Below, piece after piece: positions 53,828-61,915 of a stretch of 64,000 nt of DNA. The position numbers and the translations under genes are program-made. Source of the DNA: Lachnoclostridium sp. Marseille-P6806. GTDB lineage: Bacteria > Bacillota > Clostridia > Lachnospirales > Lachnospiraceae. The stretch lies in NCBI RefSeq assembly GCF_900625025.1, contig NZ_LR130579.1:62001-126000 (forward strand). The letters run 5' to 3'. The first letter of the stretch is position 1, and each line of letters opens with the position of its first letter. Below the pieces are notes generated by a model. The model worked only from the letters and a program-made list of their open reading frames with translations. It searched no databases and had not been told where the DNA came from.

Positions 53828-54940
53828 ATGACAGCCTTACGCGAACAGACAGTGATGGACGCCGCCCGGCACTTTCTCACACAGGGCAGCCCCCGCAGCG
53901 TCCGCCGCTACGGCAGCGGCCACATCAACGATACTTACCTCGTGGAATGTGCGCGCCCCTATATTCTGCAGCGCCTCAACACCGAAATATTTCACGAGCC
54001 GCTCGCCCTGATGAAGAACATCGAGAGCGTCACGCTCTTTCTCCGCGAGAAGATCACGGCGCAGGGCGGCGACCCGGACCGCGAGACGCTGACGCTGATT
54101 CCGACGCAGGACGGCAGCTTCCATTACATCGACGGGGAGAACAATTTTTTCCGCATGTTCCTCTTCATCACGGATGCCGTCACCTACGACGCCGCGAGGA
54201 ACCCCGAGGACTTCTATCACAGCGCCGTGGCGTTCGGGAACTTCCAGCGCCTCCTGCACGACTTTCCGAGCGAAACGCTGACGGAGGTGATTCCGCATTT
54301 TCATGACACGCCCAGCCGCTTCCGCGATTTCGAGCGCGCGGTTCAGGAGGATGTCATGGGGCGCGCCGCCTCCTGCGCGGAGGAGATACGCTTCCTTGCG
54401 GACCGGCGGGCGGACTGCGGTGTCTCCGTCCGTCTCCAGCAGGCCGGCGAGCTCCCGCTCCGCGTCACGCACAACGATACGAAGCTCAATAACATCATGC
54501 TGGATCAGCGCACGGGGGAGGCGATCTGCGTCATCGATCTGGACACCGTCATGCCCGGCCTCTCCGTCAACGACTTCGGCGATTCGATCCGCTTCGGCGC
54601 CAATACGGCGAGGGAGGACGAGCCGGACGCCTCTCTTGCGGGTCTGTCGCTCCCTCTGTATGAGAGCTATGTCCGCGGCTTCCTCACCGGCTGCGGAGGC
54701 ATCCTCACGCCGGCGGAGGTACGACAGCTTTCATGGGGCGCGAAGCTCATGACCTATGAATGCGGCATGCGCTTCCTCGGCGATTATCTGAACGGAGACG
54801 TCTATTTCCACACGGCCTATCCCGAGCACAATCTGGTCCGCGCCCGGACGCAGATCGCTCTGGTGCGCGATATGGAACGCAAGTGGACGCAGATGAATGA
54901 CATCGTGGCGCGGTACGCCGGGCAGCCGTCAACGCGGTAA
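53828..54940 (+). CDS. NahK-like N-acetylhexosamine kinase (APH fold)
   Basis: A 370-residue kinase of the aminoglycoside phosphotransferase fold. Catalytic-loop motif RVTHNDTKLNNIMLD, metal-binding ICVIDLDTVMPGL, and VNDFGDSIRFGA. This set is characteristic of N-acetylhexosamine 1-kinase (NahK), which makes HexNAc-1-phosphate in lacto-N-biose/galacto-N-biose salvage. GGAG precedes the ATG. It forms a pair with the DUF4091 gene; lacto-N-biose phosphorylase and UDP-HexNAc enzymes are not in this window. Substrate assignment is inferred from motifs. Confidence 0.8.
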   Translation: MTALREQTVMDAARHFLTQGSPRSVRRYGSGHINDTYLVECARPYILQRLNTEIFHEPLALMKNIESVTLFLREKITAQGGDPDRETLTLIPTQDGSFHYIDGENNFFRMFLFITDAVTYDAARNPEDFYHSAVAFGNFQRLLHDFPSETLTEVIPHFHDTPSRFRDFERAVQEDVMGRAASCAEEIRFLADRRADCGVSVRLQQAGELPLRVTHNDTKLNNIMLDQRTGEAICVIDLDTVMPGLSVNDFGDSIRFGANTAREDEPDASLAGLSLPLYESYVRGFLTGCGGILTPAEVRQLSWGAKLMTYECGMRFLGDYLNGDVYFHTAYPEHNLVRARTQIALVRDMERKWTQMNDIVARYAGQPSTR

Positions 54941-54981
54941 GAAAAACGCACCGTACACGCTACTTTTTCTTCAAAATGCTG

Positions 54982-55010
54982 TTGACAAGTCCCGTGATGA
55001 TGCGTATTAT
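54982..55010 (+). promoter_or_regulatory. Near-consensus sigma-A promoter of the T-box/trpXYZ operon
   Basis: TTGACA (54982-54987) and TATTAT (55005-55010) are separated by exactly 17 nt, just upstream of the T-box leader. Confidence 0.85.
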
Positions 55011-55020
55011 TTCCTTAAAC

Positions 55021-55344
55021 TTTTGAGGAAGAGCAGTAACCCTCCGGAAACCTCACAGAGAGCTGCAGGCGGTGTGATTGCAGCAGGCGGAACTTGGGCG
55101 AATGGACTTCTGAGGGCGGACCGAACAGAGAGCGGCAGTTCTGGACAACCACGGCTCTAAGTAGGCTCCGACGGGTTCCTGACCGTTACCAGACAGGTGC
55201 ACATGATGGTGTGTAAACAGAGTGGGCGAATCACGGCACGGTGCCGGAATACATCCGGGAGAATGCACAGACGGGTTCGTCAATGTGGGTGGTATCGCAG
55301 AAGCAGCGGCTTTTGTCCCATAGCGGGACTTAAGCTGCTTTTTT
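55021..55344 (+). promoter_or_regulatory. T-box riboswitch leader, tryptophan specifier
   Basis: The ~320-nt untranslated leader has T-box landmarks: the Stem I base with AGAGCAGTAA, an internal GAGAG box, the specifier context GAATGGAC with codon UGG at 55103-55105, followed by GGGCGGACCGAAC, and the T-box sequence TGGGTGGTATCGC (55286-55298) before a terminator stem. Uncharged tRNA-Trp would bind the UGG specifier and the T-box and stabilise the antiterminator. The downstream genes are a TrpXYZ-type importer, which agrees with a Trp assignment. This leader accounts for the whole 54941-55453 gap. Confidence 0.88.
55301..55344 (+). terminator. T-box attenuator terminator
   Basis: AAGCAGC (55301-55307) pairs with GCTGCTT (55334-55340), with an inner GTCCC/GGGAC stem, followed by a run of T. 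It lies just 3' of the T-box sequence, as expected for a transcriptional T-box. Confidence 0.88.
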
Positions 55345-55453
55345 ATTTCTGCGGGGGACAGACTCCGGCCGCCATCACAGGCAGCCGCCCACGACAGCAG
55401 CGGCAGATACGGTCTGCGCGCTGCACGACGCTTCGGCGAGGAGGAAAAACACA

Positions 55454-56614
55454 ATGATGAAGAACAGACTTGCGGCTATGGCTCTCACAGGGATCACGGC
55501 TCTGTCGCTCGCAGCCTGCGGAGGAACGGCCGCGCCGTCCACAGCGGACGGCGCGGCGGCGGAAAGCGGCACTGCGGAAAATACCGCAGCGGAAAGCGGC
55601 ACAGAGGAGAGCGGCGCGGCAGATGAGAGCGGGGCAGAAGAAAGCGCGTCCCCGGAAGCCGGCTCCGGCACGACCTACAAGGTCGGTATCGTTCAGTATG
55701 TAGACGACGCCTCGCTGAATCAGATCCAGCAGAACATTCAGTCCCGTCTCGACGAGCTCGGACAGAAAAACGGCGTGGTCTTCGACTATGCGGACTATAC
55801 CTACAACGGGCAGGCGGACGGCACCGTGCTCCAGCAGATCGCCTCGGAGCTGATTGCCGACGGCGTGGACGTCATCGTCCCGATCGCAACGCCCACCGCC
55901 CAGATCATGCAGGCCGCCACGGAGGATCATCCGATCCCGGTCGTATTCTCGGCCGTATCTGATCCGGTGGGCGCAAAGCTCGCCGCCAGCATGGACGCTC
56001 CCGGCGGCAACATCACCGGAACCTCCGACGCGCTGAACACCGAGGCGATCATGAACCTGATCTTCGCCGCCCAGCGTGACGCCGATTATATCGGCATCCT
56101 GTATTCCTCGAGCGAGGACGCCTCCACACAGCCGGTGGCCGACGCAAAAGCGTTCCTCGAGGCAAAGGGCGTCCGCTTCATTGAAAAGACCGGGACCACC
56201 AATGACGAGGTTTCCGCGGCGGCCGACGCGCTGATCGCCGAGGGCGTCGACGCGATATTCACCCCCACCGACAACACCATCATGACCGCCGAGCTCGCCA
56301 TCTATGAAAAGCTCGCCGAAGCCGGCATCGCGCATTACTGCGGAGCGGATTCTTTCGCGCTGAACGGCGCGTTCGCGGGCTACGGCGTCGATTACGCCAA
56401 GCTGGGGGCCGAGACCGCGGATATGGCCGCGGAGCTTCTTCTGAGCGGCGCCGACCCGGCCTCCACCCCGGTCCGGACCTTTGACAACGGCATCGTCACC
56501 ATCAACACCGAAACCGCAGCGGCCCTCGGCCTCGACCTTGACGCCGTGAAGACGGCATTCAGGCCGCTGGCAACGCAGATCATTGAAACCACCACCAAGC
56601 AGAACTTTGACTGA
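55454..56614 (+). CDS. trpX: ABC transporter substrate-binding lipoprotein, TrpX type
   Basis: A 386-residue binding protein of the ABC_sub_bind family. AGGAGG precedes the ATG. Signal peptide with lipobox LSLAAC (Cys22), then an acidic Ala/Gly/Glu linker of about 45 residues. Family motifs: GIVQYVDDASLNQIQ, VIVPIATPTAQIMQ, VVFSAVSDPVGAKL, ITGTSDALNTEAIM, DAIFTPTDNTIM. First gene of the importer operon under the Trp T-box, so it probably binds tryptophan or a precursor. The symbol rests on family plus T-box context. Confidence 0.9.
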   Translation: MMKNRLAAMALTGITALSLAACGGTAAPSTADGAAAESGTAENTAAESGTEESGAADESGAEESASPEAGSGTTYKVGIVQYVDDASLNQIQQNIQSRLDELGQKNGVVFDYADYTYNGQADGTVLQQIASELIADGVDVIVPIATPTAQIMQAATEDHPIPVVFSAVSDPVGAKLAASMDAPGGNITGTSDALNTEAIMNLIFAAQRDADYIGILYSSSEDASTQPVADAKAFLEAKGVRFIEKTGTTNDEVSAAADALIAEGVDAIFTPTDNTIMTAELAIYEKLAEAGIAHYCGADSFALNGAFAGYGVDYAKLGAETADMAAELLLSGADPASTPVRTFDNGIVTINTETAAALGLDLDAVKTAFRPLATQIIETTTKQNFD

Positions 56615-56675
56615 GCTTCTTCATTCCGGAGGTTTTTCACCCGGATGGACACGCAGACCAAAGAGGGAGGGCATC

Positions 56676-57614
56676 TTGTTTCTCACCGCAGGGATTATTC
56701 AGACAGCGCTCGAAACCGGTCTGATTTACGGACTGGTCGCACTGTCGCTGTTCATCAGCTTTACCATTCTGAACGTCTGTGACCTTTCGACGGACGGCTG
56801 CTACACGCTGGGCTGCGCCGTCGGCGCACTGGTGACGCTGTCGGGGCATCCGGTTCTCGCCGTCTTCGCCTCGATCGCGGCCGGCGTTCTCTCCGGCTTC
56901 ATCACCGGTATTCTCCAGACCACGTTCCGTGTGCAGAGCATCCTTGCGGGGATCATTGTCAATACGGGGCTGTACACCGTCAATCTCGCTGTGATGGGCT
57001 TTAAGTCCAACATCGCGATCTTCGGGACGCCCACCGTGTTCTCCCTCTGGAAAGGTCTGTCGGACGGTGCTTTCTGGCAGGAGTGGTCGGCCCTGATCCT
57101 CCTGCTTCTGCTGGCGGCGCTCCTCGTCCTTGTTCTGCATTTCTTCCTCGGAACAAGGCTCGGCCTCTCCATCCGCGCGACCGGCGATTCCTCGCCGATG
57201 GTGCGGGCATCCTCGATCAACCCCGGGTTTATGATCGTCGTAGGGCTCTGCATCTCCGGCGGTCTGACCGGACTTGCCGGCTCTCTCATCGGACAGTACA
57301 ACAAGATGAGCGACATCAATCTGGGAACCGGAATGGTCACAATCGCTCTGGCCTCGCTCATCATCGGTCAGACGTTCTCGAACCGCAGCATTCATATGCT
57401 CTGGAAGCTCGTGTCCGTTCTGATCGGCTCCATGCTCTACCGCTTCATCATTTCGCTGGCGCTCCGTCTGAACGTCCCCACGGAGGCGTTCAAGCTGGTT
57501 TCCGCCCTGATCGTCGCCGTCGCCATTGCCGCGCCGCAGCTCCGCGCGCTCCTCTCCATTCAGAGAAAGCGTTCCGCAGAGCTCCGCGCACGCGCACAGA
57601 GAAAGGGGAAGTGA
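56676..57614 (+). CDS. trpY: ABC transporter permease, TrpY type
   Basis: A 312-residue membrane permease of the branched-chain-amino-acid/ribose type with about eight helices. The start is the TTG at 56676, which has GAGGGAGGG upstream; the frame is open further upstream inside the trpX gene. Motifs: GLIYGLVALSLFISFTILNVCDLSTDGCYTLG and GTRLGLSIRATGDSSPMVRASSIN. It overlaps the putative GTG start of the ATPase gene. Confidence 0.9.
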   Translation: MFLTAGIIQTALETGLIYGLVALSLFISFTILNVCDLSTDGCYTLGCAVGALVTLSGHPVLAVFASIAAGVLSGFITGILQTTFRVQSILAGIIVNTGLYTVNLAVMGFKSNIAIFGTPTVFSLWKGLSDGAFWQEWSALILLLLLAALLVLVLHFFLGTRLGLSIRATGDSSPMVRASSINPGFMIVVGLCISGGLTGLAGSLIGQYNKMSDINLGTGMVTIALASLIIGQTFSNRSIHMLWKLVSVLIGSMLYRFIISLALRLNVPTEAFKLVSALIVAVAIAAPQLRALLSIQRKRSAELRARAQRKGK

Positions 57615-57619
57615 GCCGC

Positions 57620-58432
57620 ATGCTGACCATCGATCACATCAGCAAGACATTCCATCCCGGAACCGTCAATGAGAAGCGCGCGCTGGATCACGTCTGCCTC
57701 ACTCTGCACGACGGAGACTTCGCCACCATCGTAGGAAGCAACGGCGCCGGAAAATCCACCCTGTTCGGCGCGATTGCCGGCTCCTTTTACCCCGACGAGG
57801 GGTTCCTTGAGCTGGACGGACAGGACATCACCTTTGTCCGCGAGCATAACCGCAGCAAATACATCGGACGTCTGTTTCAGGACCCGCTGATGGGCACCGC
57901 CCCTCACATGACAATCGAGGAAAATCTGGCGATCGCGTACCTGCGCGCTTCCGCCCACACCTCCTTTATCAGCCGCATTTCCGCCCGGGATCGCGCATTC
58001 TTCCGGGAGCAGCTCGCGCTCCTTGGCATGGGTCTCGAGGACCGCATGAAAAATCCGGTCGGCCTCCTCTCCGGCGGACAGCGTCAGGCGCTGACGCTTC
58101 TCATGGCGACCATGGTGACGCCGAAAATCCTGCTCCTCGACGAGCATACGGCCGCACTGGACCCCGCCACCGCCGTCAAGGTGCTGGATCTCACAAAGCG
58201 CATCGTCGCCGAGCGGCACATCACCTGCCTCATGGTGACGCACAACATGAATCAGGCGCTGGAGCTGGGCAGCCGGACACTGATGATGGATGCCGGGCGC
58301 ATCGTTTTTGACGTCTCCGGGGAGGAGCGCAGAGGCATGTGCGTGGATGATCTTCTCGAGCGCTTTGCCGCAAGCTCGGGCGCGGCATTCAACAACGACC
58401 GGATCCTGCTCTCCACCGAGACAGGGGAATAA
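57620..58432 (+). CDS. trpZ: ABC transporter ATP-binding protein, TrpZ type
   Basis: A 270-residue ABC ATPase that powers the TrpXY importer. Walker A GSNGAGKST, Q-loop GRLFQDPLMG, signature LLSGGQRQALTLL, Walker B KILLLDEHTAALDP and switch His in MVTHNMNQA. ATG 57620 is used; an in-frame GTG at 57611 overlaps the trpY stop (GTGA) and has AAAGGGGAA before it, so coupling is likely whichever start is right. Last gene of the T-box operon. Confidence 0.92.
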   Translation: MLTIDHISKTFHPGTVNEKRALDHVCLTLHDGDFATIVGSNGAGKSTLFGAIAGSFYPDEGFLELDGQDITFVREHNRSKYIGRLFQDPLMGTAPHMTIEENLAIAYLRASAHTSFISRISARDRAFFREQLALLGMGLEDRMKNPVGLLSGGQRQALTLLMATMVTPKILLLDEHTAALDPATAVKVLDLTKRIVAERHITCLMVTHNMNQALELGSRTLMMDAGRIVFDVSGEERRGMCVDDLLERFAASSGAAFNNDRILLSTETGE

Positions 58433-58447
58433 AAAGGGCTCCGGAAT

Positions 58448-59167
58448 CTACACTGACGTGTCCGTCGCCGCCCCGCTCCTCACAAGCCGGAACGCCAGAA
58501 CGTACATGACGACGACAAAGATGAGGAACACCAGCGTCGAGAGGCCGGTGCCGATCATGGCGCAGGCATCGTAAAAGCCGTGAAAGAAAATGGCACTGAG
58601 GCAGGCGAACCGCTTGCTCTGTTTCGCCCGCCGCTCATCCCCGAGATCGTGCCAGAACTTTGCCCGGCCGTAGAACGTCCCCATGAACACCGCAAAGCTC
58701 AGGTGCCCCGGGATGGCCAGCAGCGCCCGCATCGGAGCGACCGAGAGTCCGTAGCCGAAGACATATTCGATGTTTTCAAACGCGGCAAAGCCCAGCGAAA
58801 CCGCCGCGGCGTAGATCACGCCGTCAAAGCGGTAGTTGAATTCCCTGCTCCGCCATGTCTGCCGCTGCATGAAATAATATTTGCTGCCCTCCTCCGAGCC
58901 CGCGACGACAAGAAAGGCGAGGGCGATCGTATACGCCGGCCGCTGCGGATCGATCAGCCGCGGCAGTATCGCCTCCCCTATCGTTTCGAGCACAATGGCG
59001 CAGAGTCCCGCGAAAACACCCCCTAACAGGAGCTTTCCGATGAGGCCGACCGGCTCATGCTCGACCCGGTCCTGTCTGTAAATGTAAAGGAGCAGCGCCA
59101 ATGCCGGAAGCACCGCTGCCGAAAGATAAATCCCCAGTATCACAAGTCCCGGAAGCACCAGAAACAT
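58448..59167 (-). CDS. PrsW-family intramembrane metalloprotease-like protein
   Basis: A 239-residue polytopic protein with about seven helices. PrsW motifs are present: AGSEEGSKYYF (Glu-Glu), GFAAFENIEY (Glu-Asn), IPGHLSFAVFMG (His) and IFFHGFYDA (His), which form the putative membrane zinc site. In Bacillus PrsW performs site-1 cleavage of an anti-sigma factor; the target here is unknown. Convergent with the trpXYZ operon. Confidence 0.88.
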   Translation of the reverse strand: MFLVLPGLVILGIYLSAAVLPALALLLYIYRQDRVEHEPVGLIGKLLLGGVFAGLCAIVLETIGEAILPRLIDPQRPAYTIALAFLVVAGSEEGSKYYFMQRQTWRSREFNYRFDGVIYAAAVSLGFAAFENIEYVFGYGLSVAPMRALLAIPGHLSFAVFMGTFYGRAKFWHDLGDERRAKQSKRFACLSAIFFHGFYDACAMIGTGLSTLVFLIFVVVMYVLAFRLVRSGAATDTSV

Positions 59168-59245
59168 AATTTCCTTTCCCTCTGTATTCTGCGGCAGGCG
59201 CCCGCCCCGGCCGTCCCCGGCCGGTGTCTCTCACGGCATATTATC

Positions 59246-60280
59246 TCAGAAGCATCTGCCGTTCTTTTCATGCGTACAGGCCCCCGGCTCCTGATCGCAC
59301 TTGTAGCAGACCTCGTTCGCCAGCGCCCGGCCCGCAAAGAAATCGTCGATGTTCCCGAGCGTCGTCCCCGCGATGTTCTCAAGCGCATCCCTCGTCAGGA
59401 ACGCCTGATGCGAAGTCAGCAGTACATTCGGGAGCGAAAGGAGACGCGCCAGCACATCATCGGCGATGATCTTGCCGGAATTGTCCTCATAGAACATATC
59501 CGCCTCCTCCTCGTAGACATCGAGGCCCGCGCCGCCGATTCTTCCGGACAGCAGGCCGTCCAGCAGAGCCTCGCTGTCGATCAGCCCGCCGCGGGAGGTA
59601 TTCACAAGATAAACGCCGGGCTTCATCTTTGCAATGGTTTCGGCATTGATGAGGTGATAATTATCTTTGGTCAGCGGACAGTGGATTGAGATGACATCTG
59701 ATTCCGCCAGCAGCTCATCCAGACCGACATAATGCAGATCGCTGTTCTTTGCCGGATAGGGGTCGTAGGCGAGAACGTTCATGCCGAAGCCTTTCATGAT
59801 GTCAATGAAGCAGCGCCCGATCTTGCCCGTTCCGATGACCCCGGCCGTCTTGCCGTGAAGATCGAAGCCCGTGAGCCCGACCAGACTGAAATTGAAGTCG
59901 CGCGTCCTGTTGTAGGCGCGGTTGAGATGCCGGTTCAGCGTCAGCAGCAGAGCCGCGGCGTGCTCCGCCACCGCATACGGCGAATACGCGGGCACGCGGA
60001 CGACGTGGATCCGGTTGTACGCATAACGGAAGTCCACATTATTGTAACCGGCACAGCGGAGCGCCACAAGCTGAACGCCGTTCTCGACCAGAGCCCGGAG
60101 CGTCTTCTCGCCAAGGTCGTCGTTGACAAACGCGCAGACCGCCTCCGCGCCTCTCGCAAAAACCGCCGTCTTCGGATTCAGCTTCTCTTCGTGATAGACG
60201 ATCTCATAGCCGTGCCGGCTGTTCTCTCTGTCGAAATACTCCTTGTCATAAGCCTTTGTGTCATAAAATGCAATTCTCAT
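59246..60280 (-). CDS. D-lactate dehydrogenase-like 2-hydroxyacid dehydrogenase
   Basis: A 344-residue NAD-dependent enzyme of the D-2-hydroxyacid dehydrogenase family. ATG 60280 follows GGGGAGG. Motifs: ALRCAGYNNVDF (active-site Arg), GVIGTGKIGRCFIDIM (NAD-binding), ISIHCPLTKDNYHLI, VNTSRGGLIDSEAL and the catalytic His in LTSHQAFLT. These fit LdhA-type D-lactate dehydrogenase; 2-hydroxyisocaproate dehydrogenase is an alternative. An unusual Cys-rich tail of about 20 residues follows LANEV (C-x2-C-x6-C-x7-C). Confidence 0.9.
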   Translation of the reverse strand: MRIAFYDTKAYDKEYFDRENSRHGYEIVYHEEKLNPKTAVFARGAEAVCAFVNDDLGEKTLRALVENGVQLVALRCAGYNNVDFRYAYNRIHVVRVPAYSPYAVAEHAAALLLTLNRHLNRAYNRTRDFNFSLVGLTGFDLHGKTAGVIGTGKIGRCFIDIMKGFGMNVLAYDPYPAKNSDLHYVGLDELLAESDVISIHCPLTKDNYHLINAETIAKMKPGVYLVNTSRGGLIDSEALLDGLLSGRIGGAGLDVYEEEADMFYEDNSGKIIADDVLARLLSLPNVLLTSHQAFLTRDALENIAGTTLGNIDDFFAGRALANEVCYKCDQEPGACTHEKNGRCF

Positions 60281-60479
60281 GTCCGCCTCCCCGGGCTGCT
60301 CTGTTTGGCTGCTCTTTTTCTCTGTGTGCATCTTATCAGAAAAAGGACAGCGCAAACATGATTTGAATCAAAAAATCAGAGATCGTAAACCGGATATGCC
60401 GCGAAACCAGGCAAGGCAGCTTCTCTTTCCAATTTCCCTGAGAAAGAGCGGCTTTGCAACAGGAAAGTTGTCCTGACAC

Positions 60480-61868
60480 TCAATCGATCTCATTCTCCTG
60501 TTCCAGTCGGATTTTCTTCTGAATCATATACTCTATCAGAGAATGAAAGATTCCATATTCATCATCTGCATGCATCTCAGCAAGAATGGCGAGATATTGG
60601 TTACTGGTGATCGGCATCGCCACGGACTCATATTCCCGCAGGGTATCCAGATCCATGAGAAACGGCCTGACACCTGTTGCAATTTCGCTCTGCAGTCTCA
60701 GAAAAATGCGAAAACCGCCGACATCAATATCACTCCAATGCCATACGGACGTCGTGGGAGGGCATGCCAATACAATGGAACGGAACAGACGTCCTTTCAT
60801 AGGGCTGTAACAGCCGCCGTGATAGATCACGAGCAGCCCATTGCCGATTCCGGCGAGAGCTCTTTCTGTCCGGTTGTCTGAATACACCATCCGCGAGTGA
60901 TCCGTCAGCTGCCGAACCACCCATACATAATTGGCCTTATTCTCGATGAACAGAATGTTGGAAATCCCTTTGGCGATAACTCTCCTGATATGCCTGACCG
61001 TATCTGAATTGAGATACGCGCCATATTTCTCATTCTCATAAGACAGCACGGAACCATTGTCCAGTTCAACAGACAGATTCCCGCACAGCTCGTAAATTTC
61101 AGGCCAGCGGCTGATCCCATACTCCAGCAGGAGGTCCTCATCCGACAGTTCGTCGCCGGAGCTCTCTGACGTTCCCCCGTCAAGCTCTGCGCTGTCTGTT
61201 TTGTTCAGGCGTTCCTTCCTGATCCGACGCAGAATGCTGACTACCCTGGATTTCATCTGGCGTTCAAAGTATTTGCTGTCCCCATACAGCTTCGCGCTGA
61301 TCACACGCTCCATCTGCAGATCCTGATTGTCCGAGAGCAGCATCAGAAATCGGATCAGCCTGGCATCATAGTCCAGGTCTTCTGTAAAAATATAAGGCAG
61401 TTTTTTCTTCCGAACAAGAGCTGTTTGCTGCGTCTCCAGATAGTGCAGGATGCTTTCTCTCCGGGGCAGCGGCGTATCCTCTTTCTGTCGCAGCAGAATC
61501 TCTATGTTCTCTGACAGCAGGATTTCCACTTTCTCCAGGACCGACTTCATTGGTCTGCGGCCGGCCATTCCGTAAGCCGCCTGGATGGATGATTCATCCG
61601 GAGAGAGCCAGATTGCTTCTACGATATTACCCTCCTCGTACTTCATCCATGAGTAATCCAGGATGCCCCGCTCTTTCAGCTCCCTCAGTATCAGCAGGAA
61701 GTTCCGCTTTTCATCCGGATCCTCCATGCGCCGCATCAGGTCATCCGCTGTTGACGCCTTGTAGAGGAGCCGGCGGCTGTATATGCCCGTCCGGAAGTAG
61801 CTGCTGCGTTCGTACACATCCAACAGCTGATTCAGCAGAAACTTCGTCCAATTCTGTTCAGCCGGCAT
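60480..61868 (-). CDS. jetD: Wadjet anti-plasmid system protein JetD
   Basis: A 462-residue nuclease subunit of a Wadjet (SMC-like, EptABCD/MksBEFG) defence system. The C-terminal Toprim-like half has ILFIENKANYVWVV (Glu), VIYHGGCYSPMKG, and SVWHWSDIDVGGFRIF with the Asp-x-Asp metal pair, all hallmarks of the DUF2220/JetD domain. The N-terminal half is helical. It lies 47 nt downstream of jetC. JetD cuts the circular plasmid DNA that the JetABC motor extrudes. Base composition is visibly less GC-rich than in the flanking genes. Wadjet subtype cannot be set from this half of the locus. Confidence 0.9.
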   Translation of the reverse strand: MPAEQNWTKFLLNQLLDVYERSSYFRTGIYSRRLLYKASTADDLMRRMEDPDEKRNFLLILRELKERGILDYSWMKYEEGNIVEAIWLSPDESSIQAAYGMAGRRPMKSVLEKVEILLSENIEILLRQKEDTPLPRRESILHYLETQQTALVRKKKLPYIFTEDLDYDARLIRFLMLLSDNQDLQMERVISAKLYGDSKYFERQMKSRVVSILRRIRKERLNKTDSAELDGGTSESSGDELSDEDLLLEYGISRWPEIYELCGNLSVELDNGSVLSYENEKYGAYLNSDTVRHIRRVIAKGISNILFIENKANYVWVVRQLTDHSRMVYSDNRTERALAGIGNGLLVIYHGGCYSPMKGRLFRSIVLACPPTTSVWHWSDIDVGGFRIFLRLQSEIATGVRPFLMDLDTLREYESVAMPITSNQYLAILAEMHADDEYGIFHSLIEYMIQKKIRLEQENEID

Positions 61869-61915
61869 TGCACCACGCCTCCCCCGTTATACTCAGCCTG
61901 ACACGCAATCTGTGT

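Noticed and set aside
55021-55200. The open frame over the T-box leader as a short peptide gene
   Set aside because: The sequence is explained by T-box structure and the frames have no ribosome binding site or homology.
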